Of a stretch of 64,000 bases of DNA, positions 1-10,744 are shown piece by piece. The position numbers and the translations under genes were made by a program. Origin of the DNA: Semisulcospira habei (lineage: Eukaryota > Mollusca > Gastropoda > Semisulcospiridae); NCBI GenBank assembly GCA_036245525.1, contig BTPG01000004.1:158295559-158359558 (forward strand), read 5' to 3'. The notes under the pieces were generated by a model that worked only from the letters and a program-made list of their open reading frames with translations, did not search any database and had not been told where the DNA came from. Numbering within the stretch: position 1 is the stretch's first letter; every line of letters starts with the position of its first letter.

Positions 1-119
1 AACGTATAAAGTTACTGTTCAGTGTAACTTCCTAGAAAAAACATGATTTTGCTTGATAACAATTTTAAAGTTGCCTGCAATTTTGATTTTATATTTAAAA
101 AAAATTAATTACATTATAA

Positions 120-1053
120 ATGAATTCAGATGAATTGTTATTACTAAATGATATCAATGCTGTAGAGAACAAAGACTTAGACTCGAAAAAACAGCGTCTT
201 TTGTCTGTAGTTGTGTCAGGCAAATCAAAGGCTTATCTCGGAAAATAATACATGTCAGAGGATATTGAATCTCTTACCTCTGACGAACTAATCAAGCTTC
301 ATTCAAAATATGAAAACCACATCGCTTCACTAATGACTCGTGATTTAAGTCGATCTCTAGTATGCCTATACACAAAAGCAGTGAGTCACTTTTTACCTGT
401 GGATTGTGACAGCCTATCACACGACCTTGAAAGCAATCCAATTGTTTCAAGTTCAACTGGTAAATTAGCATGCCTCATGTTTTACAAGTTTGGAAATGAC
501 CTTGCACCTGTCGTAACCTTACTTGTTACCGGAAGCCATATTGATTTTTCAAAAAAAAATTTTACTGCAGAAGAAAATGGACGAAACCCAGACGACTCCA
601 CAACCGAACCCTGTCCCTGTTTTGACACATGTTCAAACTGTGACTAAGGTTAAAAGTCCAGGCAGGGTTGATGCAGGAAAAAGATTAGCCGAATGGAACA
701 AGCAGAAACAATTACAGCTTCAAACACAAACAGAAAAGGTTCATGTAACTAACCAGGTGTCAGGACCATCAGGACCGTCAGGACCAGTGTCACTACTATC
801 ACACCCTCATCAAAGTGAGAGACAAACAACTAAGTCTAACCCTGACCCTAACCCTAACCCCGAACCTCAAACAACAAAATATATAGTTGCCGGATTTGTT
901 GTCGGATTTGGTTACGTAGGTTACCAATTATACAAAAAATACAAGCCACAGACTCGTACAGTGACCAAAAAATCAGACACTCCAAAAACAAAACCAGAAG
1001 TCGCCACATTACCAGTAACACCCAAAGCCGTTGACCCATTTTATATGCAGTAA
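120..1053 (+). pseudogene. Polinton hypothetical protein with C-terminal hydrophobic segment, broken
   Basis: The frame opens at the ATG at 120, placed in the motif ATTATAAATG, and hits an in-frame TAA at 246-248. It continues open to 647, while the homologous downstream part lies in another frame (about 555-1053). The switch falls at the A-run near 548-556. The related copy at 36,051 reads CAA where this copy has TAA, so the stop is a C-to-T change here. The C-terminal part has a Gly/Pro/Ser-rich linker, an Asn-Pro repeat and a hydrophobic stretch (about 885-945) followed by lysines, suggesting a membrane anchor. Function unknown. The downstream frame could alternatively be a separate overlapping gene. 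Confidence 0.65.
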
Positions 1054-1089
1054 ATAAAAATATTATTTTAATTTTTCTTGTATTAGAAA

Positions 1090-1320
1090 ATGAGCGACAC
1101 AAAGAACATAATGAACCTTGTCTATCACTCTGCCGTAATCAGTGGATTAGCAGTACCTTATTCTATGCTAGGAAAAAGTCTACTCAAAATGAAATCAGCA
1201 GACCTGAGTAGATTAGATTTCGAAGACAGTGCTAAGCTAATTGTAGTTGTTACAGCGTCGATTGCTACGAAAGACTTTCTTGTCAAGCAGGGAATTATTC
1301 CCGAAAATGTTTCTATGTAA
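1090..1320 (+). CDS. Small Polinton protein, hypothetical, 76 residues
   Basis: This short intact frame starts 37 bases after the previous stop, in the context ATTAGAAAATG. It has two mildly hydrophobic stretches (about residues 14-28 and 48-60), so a small membrane-associated protein is possible. The stop codon overlaps an AATAAA signal at about 1318-1325. I do not recognise a family. Support comes from its position in a packed block of Polinton genes, its start motif and its intact frame. Confidence 0.5.
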   Translation: MSDTKNIMNLVYHSAVISGLAVPYSMLGKSLLKMKSADLSRLDFEDSAKLIVVVTASIATKDFLVKQGIIPENVSM

Positions 1321-1329
1321 ATAAAAACT

Positions 1330-1769
1330 ATGGCGACTTTGGCAGTAATAATTGGAACGCGATGGTCAACGCCCTAGCATTTAGTGGCTCAAACTATCTC
1401 TTTTCAAAAGTAGGCAGAGAATAATCTGCAGAAGAAATGAAACGTCACAATGAGGCATCTGAAAAACTTGCTCAAGCCCAGCAGGAGTATGAAAAGAATA
1501 GAATTGAGAAACTTGATTTCATCAATGAAAAACTGAGGCTAGAAGGTCACGCACAGCATACGTTTTCAAATACAGATGAAGCAATCAGGGAATATTTTTT
1601 AGTCACAGGTGAAGACATGACTATACCGAAACCAAAACTAAGTGACTACTATCAACCGAGTACACAACAAAGAAATGGGGAGATAATCTTTGTTCTAGTG
1701 GGAATGTCATTTGTTTATTTTACTGGACTTTATATTGCTAGAAGAAATGAACCCCGGGGTAGAAAATAA
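1330..1769 (+). pseudogene. Polinton coiled-coil/membrane protein, broken at the N-terminus
   Basis: An ATG at 1330 opens a hydrophobic N-terminus that stops after 15 codons. The expected continuation lies in another frame from 1362 and meets a TAA at 1422-1424. From 1437 the frame is open to 1769. The body is a charged, Glu/Lys/Gln-rich predicted coiled coil (about 1437-1560), then a conserved-looking region and a C-terminal hydrophobic segment (about 1684-1738). This layout resembles a small protein commonly found beside the integrase in Polintons (recalled resemblance). The last 23 bases overlap the integrase start. It carries at least one frameshift and one nonsense codon. Confidence 0.6.
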
Positions 1770-2718
1770 ACTATCAAAAATATATTACTCCCCATCAGGG
1801 TACTGGAAAAGTAACACCGCTATTCAGAAATTACATGCCGCTGTGGGCGGAGATATAACACTCAATCAAGTCAAACAATGGTTACAGAGACAGGCTATTT
1901 GGCAGATATATCTTCCTGTTCCAAGAAAGATATCTAGACCCCATTTTGAGAACACATCACCAAATGACACGCACCAAATGGACCTCCTGTTCCTACCACA
2001 TAACACAATAAGAAAGAAACGATACAAGTATGCACTGACTGTTGTAGACATTGCTTCAAGATATAAAGACGCTGAACCCATATCTGACAAAACAGCTACC
2101 ACTGTTGCTACAGCATTATCAAAAATATATAGTCGAGGCCCTTTAAGATACCCCAGACTAGTGCAAGTTGATGATGGATCTGAATTTAAGGGCGCAGTTA
2201 ATCAGTTATTTGCTAAGCACGGCGTACTGGTCAAACGAGGCATTCCAGGTGTGCACAGATCACAGGCAATTGTAGAGAACTTTAACAAACAGTTATCAGA
2301 AAGACTTTTCAGCTATCAGTATTCTAAGGAACTCATGCATGACACACGTAACACTGAGTGGGTTAAGAGATTACCACATGTGATAAAAGCAATGAACAAT
2401 GAAGGCCATCCTAAGCCTGCTGATGCTATTAAATTGAAATCAATTGCAGAGCCAAAAACAGGACCAACCCCCGCACCAGACACAAGTTTATTTACTAAAC
2501 AGGTGAGATATTTATATCAACCAGGGGAGGCTGAGAACGACGACAGACGCAGGGCAACAGACCCCATCTGGTCAACGTCTGTACACAATATAAAAAGAAT
2601 AATTCCTGGTGCTGACACAACAATATATTATCTGTATGACCCTGCACCCCAGAGGGCATTTGTCAGAGAAGAATTACAGATTATTCCCCCAGACACCGTT
2701 ACTCATTTCAGTAACTAA
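1747..2718 (+). CDS. INT: Polinton retroviral-type integrase (DDE), intact frame
   Basis: The enzyme would insert the element into host DNA by strand transfer. From the ATG at 1747 it is 323 residues; an upstream ATG at 1711 would add 12 residues but lies inside the preceding gene. The rve-type core is visible: Asp79 in HQMDLLFL, Asp142 in VDDGSEF and Glu177 in AIVENFNK, with 34 residues between the last two, close to the DD35E spacing. The N-terminal part is short and has no clear HHCC finger. The frame has no internal stops, unlike most of its neighbours. Its end overlaps the polymerase gene tail to tail by 45 bases. Confidence 0.9.
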   Translation: MNPGVENKLSKIYYSPSGYWKSNTAIQKLHAAVGGDITLNQVKQWLQRQAIWQIYLPVPRKISRPHFENTSPNDTHQMDLLFLPHNTIRKKRYKYALTVVDIASRYKDAEPISDKTATTVATALSKIYSRGPLRYPRLVQVDDGSEFKGAVNQLFAKHGVLVKRGIPGVHRSQAIVENFNKQLSERLFSYQYSKELMHDTRNTEWVKRLPHVIKAMNNEGHPKPADAIKLKSIAEPKTGPTPAPDTSLFTKQVRYLYQPGEAENDDRRRATDPIWSTSVHNIKRIIPGADTTIYYLYDPAPQRAFVREELQIIPPDTVTHFSN

Positions 2719-4587
2719 CTCATTAATTAATTCATCAACCAGTTCATCAGCTATGTCTTCAGATAACTTGAGCCCGTAATGACCAGGTGCATAAGCTTTT
2801 TCCTTAGTATGAAACACACGCTTTGTGTCCACAACTGCAAGTGACTTTTTGTGTGTTTGAATCATTTCAAGATTATGTTTATTTGATCTCAGTGACTTGT
2901 TTGGATAATCAGGCATTAATGCCCCATCTAACACTTGCTTGTAATGTTCATGACGAATGTCTTTATTTTTTATTGCTGTTTTCTTGATACCTTTGGCTTT
3001 TGACTGACTTCCCTTTTGGTGCAGTATAGAATACATTTTTGATCTCAGTCCAACATACTCAACTATTGGCACACCATTTAGTTCATCCTTAAACTTACCA
3101 GGTACTTTCTTGTTTTGTGTGCTAAACAGTGGATGATCTTTAGGGTAGTCAGACGTGTCATACATGTGTAACTCTGTTTTCATGTCTTCATAAAAGTCTT
3201 CAGTACACACGTCTATGATCATAGAGTCAGTGTCAGTGTATAACAGACGACACTCAGGATACTTTGGTTTAAAGTAATCATAATAAAATTCAAGCATCAA
3301 CAGTTTTGACAACTCAAGAATTGCCATACCAATGAATACTGGCTTGTCCAGTTTAACAATCTTTTTTTTGAGTGACACTGCATACAATGATGAATGAAAC
3401 TCTTTATAGCCTGTATACTGTGGCTTACCTGTAAGTTTAATTGCACCTGATTCAGTTGTGACCAGTCTCACATCTTCGCGGTGATGAGGATTTTCCATAG
3501 TCTTTCCAAAACAGGCATTGTTCATAAGCTTAAAGAAGTCTTTGTCAAATGCAGTATTGCCGTCTCTGGCACGCAATGTTGTGTTCTTCATTATGTAATC
3601 TTTCATGAAAGCACTCTGATCAAATTGAATGCCTCTGTGAACTTTCTTTAGTACTAACCCATGTCTGATGTAAAACTGCAGCAATCGATAGTGGCAAACG
3701 TAATTGAATTTGTCATTCAAATTCGGCACTAGTTTAGTGTCTTCTTTTTTTCCCGTCATACTCATTTTCTCAACAGCTAATGGATAATCATTATGATAAT
3801 CATGTAGATGGTGTGGGTACTCCAGGTCTACTTCAAAGATTCAACCCTTAGCGTCGTTTTGGTCAAGATTCATAATATTGTTTGTTAACCCTGACTGTGT
3901 TACATCATACTGTGACAAATCATACAGACAAAAGTTTTTCAAGGGCAATAACTCACACATCGCCCATCCATACAAATTGTTAGCGTCTACATAGGTAATG
4001 AATGACCTTGACCTTGAGGGGTCAAAGTCCGGGTCGTCCATATATTTGTTGTTGGCTCTGGCATAATTGTTCGCTGCAATACTTATCCCACCCCTCAATC
4101 CACGTTCTACCATTTCACCCATCGTACGATCAGACAACAGGTCTATAGATATCTTACTGGATTTCAAAAATGCATCCCATGTCATGCCAGGACTAGTTAT
4201 GTAACAAGCTGGGTCAAGCTTGTAGTGTAACAAACCCTTTTCACGGTAACTTTCAAATACTTCTGCTAGCAAACAAACGTCAGCTTTCAAGTACTGGTCA
4301 TGATAGTCACCAATAGTCTGACACCCTAACTTCCCCCACGCATCAAGAGCGTGTTGATATTCAGAGTCAGAAATATATTTTCCAGTTAGTGTAGAATAAA
4401 ATTTATCTTTTGGTGGCAGTCTTGTTTCCTCAAACACAACCCAGTGATCAATGTACTCATATGGATAAACACCTTTCTTAATCAAGTCTGGTTCAAAATA
4501 TTTACTCGTTATTGGATACTCAGTCAGTCCTTCTGCGAGACTAGCCAACCCTAAAGATAAATGTTGCATGGAGTCATAAAATGCTAG

Positions 4588-7354
4588 TTTCCAGACTTGT
4601 TGGACATGTGCAACTCATGCAAGGGCGATGTGCTCATACTGGGCGACCTCAACTTTCATTATGATCGTCCGTACCACACTTATACAGCCAAGCTTTTGGA
4701 CGTTTTGCACATGTTCAACATGTCTCAAGCTGTAAATGTGCCGACCCATAGGCATGGTCACATACTAGATTGGGTAATTTGCAGGTGCGACAGTGACATT
4801 TTGCGTTCAGCCCTGGTGACTGACGCTATTGCCTCTGACCATCTATGTGTCATTTCAGAACTGAATATGTTAGCACCTCCCCCTCCTTCTGCTACAAAAA
4901 CTGTGCGTAACATCCGCGCCATTGATCGTTTATCCTTCACTGCAGATATTCAGAACTGTTTGTCAGCCATCCGTGATCTCGACGCGGAGCAGCTTCACGC
5001 CTGTCTTCGCTCGGTCTTTGACCAGCACACCCTGCCTACTCAGCGTACCGTATCTGGGAGAACACCTTCCCCATGGTACAGTGCCACCGTGAATGAACTG
5101 CGCTCCGCAAAACAGTGTCGTCGCCAGACCGAGAGGCAGTGGCGCAAAACTCGTCTTACTATACATAAGCAACTGTTTTGCTCTGCAAAGAATTTTGTTA
5201 CAAAACTTGTTTGCAGTGCAAAAACCTCATTTGTCTCCCTTAAAATTGCTGCTTGCAACACCAGCAAAGAGTTGTATGCCATAACCAACCGCCTGTTGGG
5301 TAAGAGTAAATCCACGCCACTCCCAAGTGTTCACCCAGTCTCAGAGCTGCCCGGTCTTTTCTCAGACTTTTTCTTGAGTAAAGTGCAGTTAATTCGTGAT
5401 GGTATTGATGCGCAACCATGCCAGGCTGACCCTTCGTATGCTGACAGGTGTTTTGAGGGTCAGATATTCTCAAAATTTGAACCTGTGACTGACGAAGAGG
5501 TGTGTGTGATTCTGAAGAAAACTGCCCCCAAGTCTTGTGAACTAGATCCCATGCCCACTTCCCTCCTGTATGAGTGTATAGGTGTCATTCTTCCTCACAT
5601 TACCCATGTCATCAATCATTCGCTTCAAACTGGTTCTTTTCCCACCTTGTACAAAAACGCAGTTGTCAAGCCACTTTTGAAGAAAGCATCTTTAGATCAG
5701 AATGACTTTAAAAATTACAGACCTGTGTCAAATCTTCCATTTATATCAAAGGTCATTGAGAAAGTTGTGCTCTCTCAGACCCTGAAGCATCTCACCGTCA
5801 ACAATCTCTTAAATCCCCTACAATCAGCCTACCGCGTGAGTCACAGCACGGAAACAGCTTTACTGAAAATCATGAATGACTTGTTGCTTGCACTGGACGA
5901 TGGTCAGATTTCGGTTTTAGCTTTGCTGGATCTGTCTAGCGCATTTGATACGATTGACCATAGCACCTTGTTCTGTCGCCTTGAACGTGTCTTTGGTATC
6001 CAGGGACAGGTTTTTGATTGGTTCAAATCATATTTGTCTAACCGGTCACAGACTGTTTCTGTCTGTGGTCATCTTTCAGTTGCCGCCCCTCTGTGTTTCG
6101 GAGTACCACAAGGGTCAGTCCTTGGGCCTGTGCTCTTCATCATGTATATGCAGCCCTTGTCGGGTGTCATAGCTGCACGCCCAATTTCTCACCACGCATA
6201 CTCTGATGACACGCAGTTGTATAAATCAGGCCATGTTGAGCAGGTCGATGCCATCATCCAGTGTGTGCAACAGTCAGTTTCTGATGTTAGAACATGGATG
6301 ATAGCCAACAAATTAAAACTGAATGAAGATAAAACAGAAGCCATGCTAGTTTCCTCTACCAGAATATCTTCCTCCTTACCGCAGTCCATCACAATACTAG
6401 ACACTGAAGTTAGCTTTTCTGATCAGGTGAGAAATCTTGGCGTCACTATCGATTGCTGCCTCTCACTAAAACAACACGTTTTGAATGCCTGTAGATCTGC
6501 ATTCATTGAACTGCGTCGCATTAGTTCCATCAGGCATCTTCTCACACCAGAAGCCACTAAAACGCTGGTCTGCTCCTTTGTCTTGTCCCGACTCGATTAC
6601 GGCAATGCACTCCTGTGTGGCTGTCCTCAGTACCTTCTGGATCGGCTCCAGAGGGTGCAGAACTCAGCAGCACGGCTTGTTGTCAAGGCAAAGAAGTCAG
6701 ACCACATCACACCCATCTTGCGTTCACTCCATTGGTTGCCTATCACATCCAGGGTACAATACAAAGTTCTGTCCATCTGTCATACCTGTCTGTCTACTTC
6801 TACTGGCCCTGTCTATCTTTCTGATCTTCTTCATGTGTACACACCTTCAAGACAGCTCCGTTCCTCAGCAGACACTAAACTATTACGCTTTCCGACTGTG
6901 AGAACTAAGTCTTTTGGCGAGAGGTCTGTCTCATACCAAGGACCATTTCTCTGGAACAAACTCCCACAGTCCCTCAGATATGTTGAACCAGTGAATAGTT
7001 TCCGGCAGTCTTTAAAGACACATCTATTCCTTTAAACGTGCATTCACCGTTATAATTATTTTATTTTTGTTTTTGGTGCTGCTGTCAGTGAGAGCTGCCT
7101 AGTGTATCTGTTATTAGTTTTATGGTACACGTATATCTTTGGTGTGTGTGAGCATTTCTTGTTGGTGTGTTTATTCTGCTAAGTTTATTTTCTCTGTATA
7201 TCTTGTTGCGTGAGTGTGTATGTTAGGGCATATATATGTGCTGTAGGATGCAAGGTCTGTGTATGTTAGTATGTCATTTGTACGGCGCCTAGAGCTTTTC
7301 TTTCAAAAGTATAGGCGCCTTAAAAATATACATTATTATTATTATTATTATTAA
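4588..7354 (+). mobile_element. CR1/L2-like LINE, 5'-truncated, inserted in the polymerase gene
   Basis: The polymerase frame is interrupted exactly here and resumes on the other side. The insert codes for the end of an APE-type endonuclease and a full reverse transcriptase on the plus strand. It ends in a 3' UTR with a hairpin-like GCGCCTAGAGC...GGCGCC segment and an (ATT)n tail at about 7331-7354, typical of CR1/L2-group elements in invertebrates. The 5' end is cut inside the endonuclease. I found only a very short possible target duplication (TTT). Confidence 0.88.
4597..7035 (+). CDS. LINE ORF2 fragment: endonuclease C-terminus plus reverse transcriptase
   Basis: The 812-codon frame is uninterrupted, so this LINE copy is younger than the decayed polymerase around it. 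The start is a TTG at the truncation point rather than a true start. The endonuclease end shows GDLNFHYDRP and ASDHLCV. The RT domain shows YRPVSNLPFISK, LLDLSSAFDTIDH, GVPQGSVLGP and a catalytic box YSDD, where YADD is usual. The C-terminal part contains the conserved LHWLP...YKVL segment and the final FGERSVSYQGPFLWNKLP segment common to CR1/L2 elements. Confidence 0.88.
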   Translation: MLDMCNSCKGDVLILGDLNFHYDRPYHTYTAKLLDVLHMFNMSQAVNVPTHRHGHILDWVICRCDSDILRSALVTDAIASDHLCVISELNMLAPPPPSATKTVRNIRAIDRLSFTADIQNCLSAIRDLDAEQLHACLRSVFDQHTLPTQRTVSGRTPSPWYSATVNELRSAKQCRRQTERQWRKTRLTIHKQLFCSAKNFVTKLVCSAKTSFVSLKIAACNTSKELYAITNRLLGKSKSTPLPSVHPVSELPGLFSDFFLSKVQLIRDGIDAQPCQADPSYADRCFEGQIFSKFEPVTDEEVCVILKKTAPKSCELDPMPTSLLYECIGVILPHITHVINHSLQTGSFPTLYKNAVVKPLLKKASLDQNDFKNYRPVSNLPFISKVIEKVVLSQTLKHLTVNNLLNPLQSAYRVSHSTETALLKIMNDLLLALDDGQISVLALLDLSSAFDTIDHSTLFCRLERVFGIQGQVFDWFKSYLSNRSQTVSVCGHLSVAAPLCFGVPQGSVLGPVLFIMYMQPLSGVIAARPISHHAYSDDTQLYKSGHVEQVDAIIQCVQQSVSDVRTWMIANKLKLNEDKTEAMLVSSTRISSSLPQSITILDTEVSFSDQVRNLGVTIDCCLSLKQHVLNACRSAFIELRRISSIRHLLTPEATKTLVCSFVLSRLDYGNALLCGCPQYLLDRLQRVQNSAARLVVKAKKSDHITPILRSLHWLPITSRVQYKVLSICHTCLSTSTGPVYLSDLLHVYTPSRQLRSSADTKLLRFPTVRTKSFGERSVSYQGPFLWNKLPQSLRYVEPVNSFRQSLKTHLFL

Positions 7355-8967
7355 TTTGTTGTCCAATCTAAAAGTCAAGTACTTCTCAGTGTCTGGGCAA
7401 TGCAACTAGTTTTTTTGTAAGACTCATCTACAGCCTGCATGATAATGTGTGAATCATACCCCTTGAGATTGTGGAAAAAGATTGGTAACTTATATGTCTT
7501 AGGATCTGTTTTTAATAATAAGTTACAATTGTTATGTGCAGCACCTCTGTAACACCCAGTTATGTGATCATGGTCACGAACTTTATCACCCCCTAAAGGT
7601 TGTTCACAAATCCAACATGTCTCAGCTGTATCAAATTTCAGTTTGTCTTCTTCTGTCATCACCAAAGGCATCTGACATGTTGTGAGATATTGAACTACCT
7701 GACTATACAGATGTCTCATTTCTGTTAAAAACAGACATGCTGCATTTTCACCTCTGTAGATAACAGGCTTTGAATGAAGACCGTCTGACCTAACAATAAT
7801 GTATCCAAAAGAACACACCACTTGGTCACTCAACTTTATAGTCTTTGGTAATGACTCTGGAACAGGACCTTCATACGGTACTACTAATGATTCAAAATCA
7901 GCATACACTACAAACGGCAGCTTTTGCTGATTCCCATAGTTCTTAAAATACACTTGACTACCTGGTTCTGGATACTTAAGTACAGTTTGTATGTCATCAG
8001 CCGACCTACAGTGTAAAACATGTTTATGTGTTACTGCAATAGAAGAGAATCTTTGTAAACATCTTTTACACACTTCCTGTTTGCCATTGTGTTTTGTTGT
8101 ATGTCCATGAATTAGACGTGACATATTTCTGATAATTGTGTAGTGGAAGTTATTGTTATCACCGGTAGGACCGATTAGCAACATGTCAACATGCCTATCT
8201 TCTGACTGCCCATAGGTTGGAGCAAGTGGTGATACTCTATTTGGTTTTAACTTGTCAACAGACTCATTATCCCACACATACACATTTACAGATATACCAG
8301 GATTTAGTTTTTCAAACAAATCTATGTCTTCTATTTTAACAGGGAACTCAATGCCACTAAAGTTGAGTTCATTTACAAATTTGATGTAGTTAGATACACG
8401 TTCAGGTTTTGATTTTATAAAGTGTAGTTTAGCAAGTACACACCACATGAAACAATAGTTGTCATTGTTCTGAATATTGACTACAGCCTTTTTGTTTGTA
8501 ACCTCTGTTGGCAGTGGCAACCATGATTTGCCTAATATAGGATGATACCTTGACTGCTTTAATTGTAGTTCATATGCATGTCCTTCGTGCCAACCAGACC
8601 CCTTCATTTTTGCACTGTCAATTGCTTGGAGGAAGTCAGGTAATAGTCTGTCTCTAAACACGTTCTCTAATTCTCTTCTTGTGTTAACTGTGTGTTGTCT
8701 TGTTGATATGTACGATACAATCACTTCACCATCTACTCTAGTGAATTCTATTTTAGCAACAATCTGAATCTTGACACTGCCTGTAAGAAGATTATCTTGT
8801 ATGACAGAAAAAGAGTTTTCTATTGATTCACAAACATTGTTAGTATTAGATATAGGCAAGTTTGTTGTGTGAAACACGTTTCTTAAGCTTGATGAGCCTG
8901 ATGAGCCAGGGTTTTGAACATTGTCCGTCATTTTTATTTGTCCGACAAAATAATAAATGAAAAAATA

Positions 8968-9315
8968 TTACCGCTGGCTCACCTTGTGTAATACCACTTT
9001 ATTAACTGTAACATTGTTAAAATAAACATTTAGTTTGTGTAGTTGTTTAAATATGCTATAACAAACTTCCCCTAACCAATCATAGTTGGTATCATCAACT
9101 TTAAAAGTAGGTGTCTTTAAATCAACTGTCATGCACTCCACATCTGGAAGCTCATCAACATAATTCAAAGTCACACTATATGTAGCATATATTTCTGATG
9201 GTGCTGAAAGGCTTATGTTAGTCTGTTTGGGTGATGTTATTAGGTCAGTAAAGTGCATAACATCTTTGAAGCAGTGTGAGATATCAAGCACCTGTATGAT
9301 TTGTCCGTCTGTCAT
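8968..9315 (-). CDS. Polinton hypothetical protein upstream of polymerase, 115 residues
   Basis: This intact minus-strand frame starts at 9315 in the context CTAATAAAAATG, nearly the same start motif as the polymerase gene 37 bases downstream of its end. It also shares the opening residues MTD with the polymerase. It has no recognisable motif and no membrane segment; the composition is that of a small soluble protein. It could belong with the polymerase in replication, but only its position suggests that. Confidence 0.55.
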   Translation of the reverse strand: MTDGQIIQVLDISHCFKDVMHFTDLITSPKQTNISLSAPSEIYATYSVTLNYVDELPDVECMTVDLKTPTFKVDDTNYDWLGEVCYSIFKQLHKLNVYFNNVTVNKVVLHKVSQR

Positions 9316-9610
9316 TTTTATTAGTCAAGACAAATGTATAAATTAATTTACTAACCCATACCCTGTGGGCTGATCTGTCTTTGAAATGAGCTTTAGATGC
9401 TTAGTTGATTTCAGGGGACTGATGTATGGACAGAGACTAGAGCCTAAGTCTGAAACTATCTTCATACGCCTGAGACTAACATGTTAGTAAGACATGCATG
9501 AACTGAGACTAGGCCAAGTCTGAAACTATCTCAGGGACTAAACAGCCCAAATTTAAGCCCACGATTTACTAGGTGTAAAGCGTCTAGTCTCTGACTAAAA
9601 GCGAATCAAA

Positions 9611-9826
9611 ATGGCAGCCGCTGTCTACATGATGTTCCTATCTCGACGAAATCTACGCCGAAATCGAGTATTTAGAGACCGTCGACACACACTAGATGAG
9701 TTTGATGATACGAAGCTTCACAAAATGTTTCGTTTCAAGCGCCATGAAATTTATTTTTCTTGTACTTTTTGTTCTGTGATTTTTGATCTTGTAAAGCGCT
9801 TAGAGCACCATTCATTTGGAGGTTAA
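9611..9826 (+). pseudogene. Harbinger transposase N-terminal remnant
   Basis: About 50 residues after the ATG resemble the region before the catalytic domain in PIF/Harbinger transposases: a basic RRNLRRNRVFRDR stretch, then a short segment ending FRFKRHEI. The catalytic DDE part is absent. The frame then runs into a LINE/SINE-type 3' tail at about 9786-9868 with GTAAAGCGCTTAGAGC and (ATT)n, a nested insertion. The remnant shows the element derives by deletion from a coding Harbinger. The assignment rests on recalled family resemblance. Confidence 0.55.
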
Positions 9827-9872
9827 GCGCTATATAAAATTAATGTACATTATTATTATTATTAATATTATT
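9786..9872 (+). repeat. LINE/SINE 3' tail nested in the Harbinger element
   Basis: The block has GTAAAGCGCTTAGAGC, GCGCTATATAAA and an interrupted (ATT)n run. It resembles the 3' end of the CR1/L2-like LINE in the polymerase gene and the tail at about 51,080-51,118. Only the 3' end is present, consistent with extreme 5' truncation or a SINE that borrowed the LINE tail. Confidence 0.6.
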
Positions 9873-10744
9873 AAAACCAAAATCGATGAGTACAGTTTAC
9901 AGGCAGAGTGAAGATGGAAGACAGTGGCTGTCAAAACACGTGCAGCGCGAAACCTGTTCCCAGCAGCGCATGCTCAGTGGCATTTGGAACTGGATATTCC
10001 CAAGTTAAAAATAGCACTTGACACAAGTCGCGGACTAACCATATCTAGTCTCGGACTTGATAGTCTGACTCAAGTCTCAGTTCATGCATCGGAAATGTAT
10101 GCCTCAGTTAGTCCCTACGTAACAAGTTTCCAACTAGGCCTACGTCGGGGACTTGTCTAGTCTCTGTCCATACATCAGACCCCTGTTTATTTTTCACATC
10201 ATCTCGTTCATGCTTATTTGGGATGACGTCATTTTCTCTGAGACAGTCTTCAAAGCTGTCACGATCCTTACAGTAAAACAAACAGATAAACTTTAACTGT
10301 TCTCAAAAATCTTTCAGTACAGCATTATATTTCTGAGTGAGAATCCATACACTGACGTTTGCGTGTCTGCCACTGAAAGCAAGTTCTGCTAATGTGTTTC
10401 TCTTCTTGACAATGTCTTTCTCTGCTGAGCAGTCATCAACAATAAACAATGTTGACTGTCCTTCAAATTGCTTGTAAAAATATTGTAGGTAGTCATTCAG
10501 TTTCTTTTCAGGGTCAACTAAGTATATGTTACTGTCAGTCCAAATAAATAAACGGTTGTGATAAGCTTTGTTGTGTTTGATTGTAGGACAGAATATTACA
10601 ATGTTTTCAAAGTGGTGTATGTATCTTGTTTGTAAAAGGTTAAGAACAAATTCAGTTTTCCCACACCCTGTGGCACCACAAAACAATCCACAGTGTGGTT
10701 CAAGGGTCATTAAGCTCCGGTTCATTTTAATACACAATATAATT

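Larger units (their letters stand above)
2674..8931 (-). pseudogene. POLB: Protein-primed-type family B DNA polymerase of the Polinton, split by a LINE
   Basis: This enzyme would replicate the element. Reading on the minus strand from 8931 (context AAATAAAAATG), visible motifs are Exo I YADFES (about 7890-7905), a Cys/His segment with DHDH (about 7525-7580), Exo II (about 7440-7470), Exo III YLKADV (about 4275-4300), polymerase motif A DANNLYG (3965-3990), motif B NNACFGK (3500-3525) and motif C YTDTDS (3221-3240). Breaks: one base appears lost near 7389, a LINE occupies about 4588-7354, and an in-frame TGA lies at 3841-3843, after which the frame stays open to 2674. Catalytic motifs are otherwise preserved. 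The 3' end overlaps the integrase gene. Confidence 0.93.
9412..10185. mobile_element. Harbinger-type non-autonomous DNA transposon inside the ATPase gene
   Basis: The ends form inverted repeats of about 29 bp with one mismatch, beginning CAGGGGACTGATGTATGG on the left. They are flanked by TTT at 9409-9411 and 10,186-10,188, a 3-bp target duplication as in PIF/Harbinger elements (which usually prefer TWA). Removing the insert and one TTT restores continuity of the ATPase reading frame, which fixes the ends. Inside, a plus-strand frame from 9611 resembles the N-terminus of Harbinger transposases (the FRDRRHTLDEF...FRFKRHEI segment) but is cut short. Confidence 0.85.
9343..10725 (-). pseudogene. 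ATPase: Polinton genome-packaging ATPase (FtsK/HerA, A32-like), interrupted
   Basis: The protein would pump DNA into capsids. The start is set at 10,725 because the context GTATTAAAATG matches other Polinton genes; an upstream ATG at 10,761 is in frame. Walker A (GATGCGKTE) lies at about 10,650-10,677 and Walker B (LFIVDDCS) at about 10,424-10,450. A nonsense TGA follows the LKDF segment at 10,303-10,305. The frame then stays open into the 3' flank of a transposon at 9412-10,185. On the other side it resumes in frame and ends with TAA at 9343-9345. The transposon accounts for the rest of the distance. Confidence 0.88.

Noticed and set aside
837..870. Telomere-like CCCTAA repeats
   Set aside because: Only about four irregular units, inside a coding Asn-Pro repeat of a Polinton gene.
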